Assembly: GCA_947628335.1 (NCBI GenBank)
Contig: CANQZT010000038.1
Span: 1 to 10,861, forward strand
Origin: an uncultured Clostridia bacterium
Lineage (GTDB): Bacteria; Bacillota_A; Clostridia; TANB77; CAG-508
Length of the DNA stretch: 10,861 bases
Reading direction: 5' to 3'
In this document: one piece after another, positions 1-7,700 of the stretch
Position numbering within the stretch: position 1 is the first letter of the stretch
How the letters are laid out: each line of letters opens with the position of its first letter
Translations under genes and position numbers: made by a program
Notes under the pieces: model-generated
Databases searched by the model: none
The model's input: only the letters and a program-made list of their open reading frames with translations
What the model was told of the DNA's origin: nothing

Positions 1-1754
1 TCAAAAGTAATATTACCGTTAAAATGACCACGAATAGTTGAATAAGACATAAACATACCAAGACCAGTACCATTTTTTCCTTTTGTTGTAATCATTTCCC
101 TAAATAACTTATTTTTTACTTCATCTGACATACCACAGCCATGGTCTTGTACAGAAATAATAATGTTAGAATTATCTTTGTTAACAATTAAGTCAATAAA
201 TTCATTCGTTTTACCATTATATGATTGAATAGCATTTGAAATCATATTATTGATAACTTGTACTAAACTATTAACATTACCATTTAAAGTAATCATATCA
301 TCAGTTTTCATTTTTATATTCATATCTATTAGGGCATTTTTTAATTCATGTTTCATCAATATATTAACACGTTTTATTAATTCCTCAATTGTAAATGAAT
401 CTTGTTCGCTTTCAGATAAAGTTACAGCTTGTCCTTTAACAGCAGTAATAATATCTGACATATAAGAAGTATGAGTTTTGATTTTTTCAATCCAATCATT
501 CATATCATGTGCAATATCATGGTGATCTTGTTCATTCACTTCTGGATCACCAATAGAAGAATCATATTCTTTAACTAAGTCTGTAAGACCTTCTGCTGCT
601 CCTGCAATAGACATAATAGGAGTCTTTAAATTGTGAGCAATTCCCCCAACTAATTGACCAAGAGAAGCTAAGCGTTCCTTTTCCATTAACATATTTTGAT
701 TTTCTTTAATTGTGTTCATATCTTCAATATGTTGTGTTATATCTTTAAATAGAATTAGAGTTCCTATATATTTTCCATTAGAGTCAATAGTATTAATTTC
801 AATATTAAAATATTTATCTATACTTGAAAAATGTTTTTCAAAGTGAAGTGTTTCATGTGAAGATTTTATTTTATTAAGCATTATTAATAATTGATCAATA
901 TTAACACTTGTTTCATGAAAATAAGATATTAAATCAGTAATATTTACATTTCTTACATTAGCTTCATTTATATTAAAGGTAGTTAAAAATGTTGCATTAA
1001 AATCAGTAATAATATTATCTTCATTTAGTACAAAATAGCTATCTGAAATTCTATCTACAATCTTTTGCAATGCAATTGGTGTAAGGCTAATAAATTTGAA
1101 TTTGAATATTGCAATAGCAAAACAGAAAGCTAAAAATGAAAAGGATATAGAAGTTATGCACATAGGAACTTCTATAATTCCAAAAGTTCCTAAAATATTA
1201 ACAATTAAAGGTACAGCTGTTCCCAAGGTTATAAGCAAAGATTGTTTTGAGAAAAAGCCAGAATTTTTAATTGAATATTTTAATAAATAAAAAATACCAA
1301 TTCCATAAAGTAAATATGTATATAGAGAATGAACAAAGAAATAATTGCCAGGCACAAGTTCACTCATATTAGTAGAATAGTGTTTGTAATATAAGTGATG
1401 AAATTCATTAGTAAATATCATAATAACTGATATTATAGGTATAACTAATAAAAGTAAGTGATATGGTTTTATATTAACTTTTGACTTTGCAAAGACCTGA
1501 CTCAAAGCTAAAAAGGCAACAGGAGAAAGGACAATTGCAAAGCTACATAATTTTTCCCAAAAGAATGGGTCGATGTTGGTATTTTGGAATAACAATTGAA
1601 ATATTGAACAAAATGTCCAAATAAATAAGCATAGTAAAAAGGAACTAAAAGCATTTTTTAGTTGACTTTTTTTCTCTTTTTTTAAAAATATAAATAAGCC
1701 TAATATTAAAATTTCTGATATTATCATTAAAATTAAAAGAAATATATTCTCCAT
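1..1754 (-). CDS. Seven-TM PAS sensor histidine kinase (3' end outside window)
   Basis: Membrane sensor kinase that should autophosphorylate on His and pass phosphate to a response regulator not seen here. The reading frame is open from the ATG at 1754 to the window edge (584 codons), so only the extreme C-terminus is missing. Residues 1-225 hold about seven hydrophobic segments (near 2-24, 36-57, 67-87, 99-115, 143-161, 173-193, 196-220), like the 7TM N-terminal kinase region. A PAS domain spans about 229-345. The H-box GIAHNLKTP gives phospho-acceptor H374. The ATPase domain shows the N-box (N507), G1 box DHGCGM (537-542) and G2 box GTGLG (562-566). The residue after the histidine is Asn rather than the usual Glu/Asp, and a polar His/Asp-rich stretch (397-418) separates the two DHp helices. 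The gene starts 10 nt after the synthetase stop and is probably translated from the same mRNA. The ligand is unknown; a link to the synthetase product is inference. Confidence 0.93.
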   Translation of the reverse strand, partial: MENIFLLILMIISEILILGLFIFLKKEKKSQLKNAFSSFLLCLFIWTFCSIFQLLFQNTNIDPFFWEKLCSFAIVLSPVAFLALSQVFAKSKVNIKPYHLLLLVIPIISVIMIFTNEFHHLYYKHYSTNMSELVPGNYFFVHSLYTYLLYGIGIFYLLKYSIKNSGFFSKQSLLITLGTAVPLIVNILGTFGIIEVPMCITSISFSFLAFCFAIAIFKFKFISLTPIALQKIVDRISDSYFVLNEDNIITDFNATFLTTFNINEANVRNVNITDLISYFHETSVNIDQLLIMLNKIKSSHETLHFEKHFSSIDKYFNIEINTIDSNGKYIGTLILFKDITQHIEDMNTIKENQNMLMEKERLASLGQLVGGIAHNLKTPIMSIAGAAEGLTDLVKEYDSSIGDPEVNEQDHHDIAHDMNDWIEKIKTHTSYMSDIITAVKGQAVTLSESEQDSFTIEELIKRVNILMKHELKNALIDMNIKMKTDDMITLNGNVNSLVQVINNMISNAIQSYNGKTNEFIDLIVNKDNSNIIISVQDHGCGMSDEVKNKLFREMITTKGKNGTGLGMFMSYSTIRGHFNGNITF

Positions 1755-1760
1755 AAAAAA

Positions 1761-1766
1761 CCTCCT
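1761..1766 (-). promoter_or_regulatory. Ribosome binding site of the kinase, overlapping the synthetase stop codon
   Basis: On the minus strand the sequence reads TAGGAGG. TAG is the synthetase stop codon (1767-1765), and AGGAGG is a perfect Shine-Dalgarno site 6 nt before the kinase ATG at 1754. A ribosome ending the synthetase therefore covers the kinase start signal, which favours translational coupling and fixes the kinase start. Confidence 0.85.
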
Positions 1767-4700
1767 ATATGAATTTTATAAATTTAAAATACTTAATATA
1801 TTTTTTTATATATACATTATCTATTTCTTGCCAATTAAAGTTAATGGTATTTAAAAAAGCTCTAGAAAATTCTGATATAATATCTATATTAGAATCAACC
1901 TCAATATTATTATCTAAATTTAATTCGTTAATAATACCAGACAAAATATCTTTTTTGTTATCATCTAACAAAGTATTTTTTATTATTTTATCAAATTCTG
2001 TGTAATTAACAACTTTTAATTTTATATCACATTTTTTCAATATATCAATAAAATCTTTCATAGTTATATAATTGTAATTATAAAGATGAAAAACACTAAA
2101 GTCAGGTACATAATTTTGCATTATTTTTATAATCGCTAATCCACATAAATCAACAGGTGTAAATTCTAATTTTTTATTCAATAAATAATTTGGAACAACA
2201 CCTAATTTTATAAAAGATTGTAGTCTACCTATAAAAGCATTGTCGTTAGGATTAATTTGAAATTTTCCATCTAAATACCTATTAGTAATATTGCCAAGTC
2301 GTAATATCTGTGCATTTAAGCCATTTGCAACATGTTCTAAGATTATTCTTTCTGCTTCAAATTTGCTTTTTATATAAACATTATCTAATTTTTGACCAAT
2401 ATATAAATTATTTTCTGAAAAAGTAATAATTTCATTTTTATTTATATTTCCACAAACACTAACAGAAGAAATTTGTATTAATCTCTTATTAAAGTTTTCG
2501 CAAAATTCAATGGCCTTTTTAGTTAATCCAATATTAATGTCTTCAAAGCTTTTAAAGTTACCATAGTGCTTAACATTAGCACTTGAATTAATAACTACAG
2601 AAACATTGTCAACAATATCATCATATAATTCTGGTTTTAAACCAAAATGTTCTTTAGTAATGTCACCTTTAAAAATAATAATTCTATTATCAATAAATTC
2701 ATCTAATTCATCATCAAAATAAAAACGTAACGCATCTAAAAATCTAGTTCTTGCTGATAATTTATTTTTATCTCTAACAATACAGTAAATTTTACCATTA
2801 TCATATTTTATAAAATTATATAAAATATGCATACCAACAAATCCGTTTGAACCTAGTAAAAGTATATTGTTATTTTTATTAGGTGTAACACGATGATAAT
2901 TTTTTATATTATTTTTTTCTAATATTTTATTAATTTTATTATAATTATAAGTATCTAACTGTTCAGCAATAGTAATAGAGTGAGCTTTAGATAATTCTTG
3001 TATTGTAGGATACTTAAAAATATCAGCATATTCTATATTAATATTATTAGACAACATCTCAACTTTAAATTTTATTGCAAGTAAAGAATCAGCACCTAAT
3101 TCAAAAATATCATTATTTATACCTACCTTTGTATGTAATAATTTCTCCCAAGTATCACAGAATAATTTTTGTAGTTCATTCTGAGGTGCTACATAATTTG
3201 ATTTTTCAGATATTACAATCTTATAGTCTTTTAAAAATTTTAAATCTATTTTACCATTTAAAGTTAGAGGGAAAGAATCAAGCACAATAACATGAGATGG
3301 TATCATATAATAAGGTAAATTTTTCTTTAAATAATTATTTACATATTCAATATTGACATCTTTATTTGCAGTTATGAAAGAACAAATGCAATCAATATTA
3401 TTTACTGGTCTTATCATAGTATAAGCATTGGTAATATAATTTATATTTCTTAAAGTAGAGTTAATCTCATTTAATTCAATTCTGTGACCTTTAAATTTTA
3501 TCTGAGAATCATTTCTACCAATAAAAGATAAAATGCCATTTTTTGTCCAAAATGCTAAATCGCCTGTTTTGTATATAGTAGTAGGAGTAAGTTTTGGATT
3601 ATTTATAAAAGATTTATTAGTTAATTCGGGATTATTTAAATATCCCTTACTAACATTATCACCACAAATACATAACTCACCAACTACACCTACTGGTAGG
3701 AGATTTGAGTCCCTATCTAAAATAAATATTTTACTATTAGATATAGGAAAACCTATTGGTACATTTTCATTTAAACTATTAGAATGCTTATATTTATAAA
3801 ATGTAGTACATATCGTTGCCTCCGTAGGTCCATAACCATTAATAATTTCCATATTTTCATTAATCTCTAAAAATTTATTTAATGTACTATTTTTTATTGC
3901 TTCAACACCAACAAGTAATTTGTTAACAAAAATAGTTATATTATTAGAAATAATATAAGAAGATACATCATTAAGTACACTAGGTGGAATGTATAAAAAT
4001 GTTATCTTGTATTTATTTAATATATCACCCAATAGTGAAATACTTGTTAGTGTATTTTCAGGGTATAAAGTTAAAGTACAACCAAATGAAAGTGGTGTAA
4101 AAATTTCACATACACTAACATCAAATGAAATATTAGTAAGAGATAAGCAATTATCTTTACTTCCAAATTTATTATTAAAGCAATTATTAAAACTAAACAC
4201 AAAATTTACTAAATTATTATGAGTAACCATAACACCTTTAGGGTTACCTGTTGAACCAGATGTGTATATAATATAAGCAAGATCATGAGGTGAAATTGTA
4301 GTTTTTAAGTTATCTTTTGCATATTGTGAATAATTTATATTATTAATATTAAGCGACTTGGTAAAATCTATTATATAATCTGTATCTGTTATAAATAATT
4401 TTGATTTACTATTTTCAACAATATAGTTTATTCTGTTAATAGGATATGTAGGATTTATAGGTAAATAGGCACAACCACATTTTAAAACTCCTAAAATACT
4501 AATTATAAATGAAATATTTTTGTTCATACATACACTTATAACGTCATTATTTTTTATACCATTATCTTTTAAATAACGAGCCAATTGATTAGCTTTTTCG
4601 TTTAATTCTTTATAAGTCAATTTCTGGTCTTCAAAAATAACTGCAATACCATTAGGATTAATATTTGCCTGTTCCTCAAACAATTGTATAACTGTTTTAT

Positions 4701-7700
4701 CCTTAGGGTAGTATGCATAAGTATCATTAAAGTCATGTAATATTTGTGTCTTTTCTGCATCTTGAAGCATATCAATATCAGATATTTTTATATAAGTATT
4801 ATCTAAAACAACTCGTAAAATATTCAAATAATGTTCAGATAATTGATTAATAAAATCTCTATTAAATAATTTTGTACAATATTCAAAGCGAAGACTTAAA
4901 CCATGATTTTGGGGAATAATTTCCAACGATAAATCAAATTTTGAAGTATTAGTATTAGGTATATAAATTTCAGAATTTATTCCATCAAAATTTGGGTTAA
5001 CGTTACCATTATTTTGGTAAATAAACATAGTATCAAAAAGAGGATTTCTACTAGTATCTCTTTTTATATCAAGTACATTAACTAATTCATCAAAAGGGTA
5101 AGTTTGATGTTCAAATGCTTGTAAACAAGTATTTTTTACATCGTATACAAAATCATTAAAAGACATTGAAGAATCTAATTTGTTTCTAAGAGCAAGCGAA
5201 TTTACAAACATACCAATTAAATTAGACACTTGAGAATTATCTCTACCAATAATAGGAGAGCCAACAACAAAGTCTGTTTGACCAGTATACTTATATAAAA
5301 GTATATAATATATACTTAATAAAAGCATATATGGAGTAACTTCCAATTGCTTTGTTAAATTATTTAATTTTTTAGCCAAATCACTATCTATGAAAGAAAA
5401 AACATTATCTCCATCAAAACTTTGAATAGTAGGTCTTGGATAATTTGTAGGCATATTTAATAAAGGTATTTCATCACTAAACTGATCAACCCAAAATTCT
5501 TTATCTTTATTAAATTCATTAGAATTTAGCTTATTATTTTCCCATACTGCAAAATCTTTATAACTAATGTCAAGTTTTGGTAAATCATTTGAGTCATTGT
5601 ATAATTTACATAGCTCATTAGTTAAAATTGAAAGAGAAGTACCATCACTTATAATATGATGCATATTAAGCAATAATAAAGATTTATTATTACTCAAATT
5701 AATTAATTTTGCATTAAATAAAGGAGCCGTGTTTAAATTAAAAGGTTTTACAAAATCATAAAACAACTCATCAATATTATTAGAGTTAGAATTTTCAACT
5801 TCTAATTTAAAATCATATGTATTTAATATTTTTTGAACAATATTATCATCCACTATATCAAAATATGTACGCAAAGACTCATGTCTAGCAATAAGAATAT
5901 TAAAACAATTTTCAAGTTTAGAAATATTAGGTATTTTATCTAAAATAATACCACCAGCGATATTATAAAGTAATGAATTAGCATCTAAACTAGAAGCATA
6001 ATACATTCTTCTTTGTGCAGAAGAAACAGGATAAAAGTCCATTTTATTAGTAATAGTGATAAGACCTGTATTTTTATGTAATATTTTATCATTTATATAA
6101 TCAGATAAATTCATTATGATAGGGCAATTAAAAATGTCTTTTATAGAAATTTGTACATTAAGTTCATGATATATAATAGAACATAGTTGAATTGCTACTA
6201 AAGAATCTCCACCTAAATCATAAAATGAGTCATTAATACTAATATCTTTTACTTTTAAAAGTTTACTAAGTAGAGAAATCAATATATTATCAATTTCATT
6301 TCTTGGTTTAATAATTTCTTTATCAAATTGAATTTTATCAAAATCAATATCAGGTAATGCTTTTTTATCAATTTTTCCATTTGGTGTATAAGGTAATTTA
6401 TCTAATTTTACAAAATATTGAGGTACCATATAATTTGGTAATTTACTATTTAAAATATTTCTCAAATTGTTTTCATCAATAAGTTCATCACAAGTGTAAT
6501 AAGCACATAAAAATTCGTGGCAATCATTAGATATCTTTTTTACTACTATACAGTTAGAGATAGAAAAATTTTGAGTCATTACATTTTCAATTTCTTGAAG
6601 TTCAATTCGTAAACCACGTATTTTTACTTGGTGATCTACTCTTCCTAAACAAATAATCTCGCCATTTTCTTTAAATAAACCAATATCGCCAGTTTTATAC
6701 ATAACGGTATTAGGGGAAAATGGATTATTAATAAAACTTTTTTTTGTTAAACTCAAATTTTTCATATATCCAAGACCAACTCCTTGACCAGATATATAAA
6801 GTTCGCCAGCAATACCGATAGGGCATAAATTTAAGTTATTATCTAATATATAAATTTGTGTATTCGCAATAGGTTTACCAATAGTGATCTGTTCTTGATT
6901 TGTAACATCAGTTAAAGTAGAAAAAACAGTAGTTTCACTTGGCCCATAACCATTAAAAATCTTGCCATGTGTTAAGTCTAATAATTGATTTTTTAAAGAA
7001 ATAGGTAAAGGTTCTCCTGCTAGAACAATGTACTTTAAATTTGATAAGTATGGTATATCATTAAGATTATTATAAAATAATTGCATTCTTGAAGGAGTTG
7101 TTTGTATAGCTGTAATATTTTCTTTCTTTATTAAATCATTTAAACAATGAGGGATAGTTTGTTCATTACTATTGGCAATTATTAATTTTAAACCTCGTTG
7201 AAGAGAAATAAGGGTTTCAAAAATAAAAATGTCAAAACTAATAGTAGTAACTGAAACTATTGAAATATATTCCCTATTTTTTAAATATGGAATTACATTG
7301 TTACAATAATATGCCAAATTTAGTAAAGAACTAATTTTTAACATAACACCCTTTGGTTTTCCAGTAGACCCTGAGGTGTATATAATATAAGCTAAATCAT
7401 CTGGGTTTGAGATATTAATTAAATTTTCTTTTGGTAAATTATAAATAAGTTCGTTATTTAGATTAATATCTATTTTTTCACAGTTTATATGAATTTTATT
7501 TAATAAATCTTTGCTAGTTAAAATAAAAGAGCAATTACTATTATCTAATATATATTCAATTCGATCAGTTGGATAGTCTGGATCAATAGGAAGGTATGCA
7601 CCACCAGCTTTTAAAACAGCTAAAATACCAATAATCATTTCTAATGAACGATTAATCATAATACCAACTATAGTATTATTTTTTACTTGCCTACTTTTTA

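Noticed and set aside
250..465. Plus-strand open frame opposite the kinase catalytic region
   Set aside because: It is a shadow of the minus-strand kinase, whose conserved H-, N- and G-boxes prove the coding strand.
1096..1290. Small plus-strand open frame opposite the kinase
   Set aside because: It lies antisense to the transmembrane-to-PAS region of the intact kinase, has no ribosome binding site and no recognisable protein features.
1765..3000. Thioesterase at the synthetase C-terminus
   Set aside because: No GxSxG motif is present after T2. The GSNGFVG and YxxxK motifs show a reductase instead.
3533..3799. Plus-strand open frames inside the synthetase (also 1769-2005, 3075-3290 and 3989-4222)
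   Set aside because: All are antisense to conserved A2, T2 or reductase coding sequence and show no independent coding signals.
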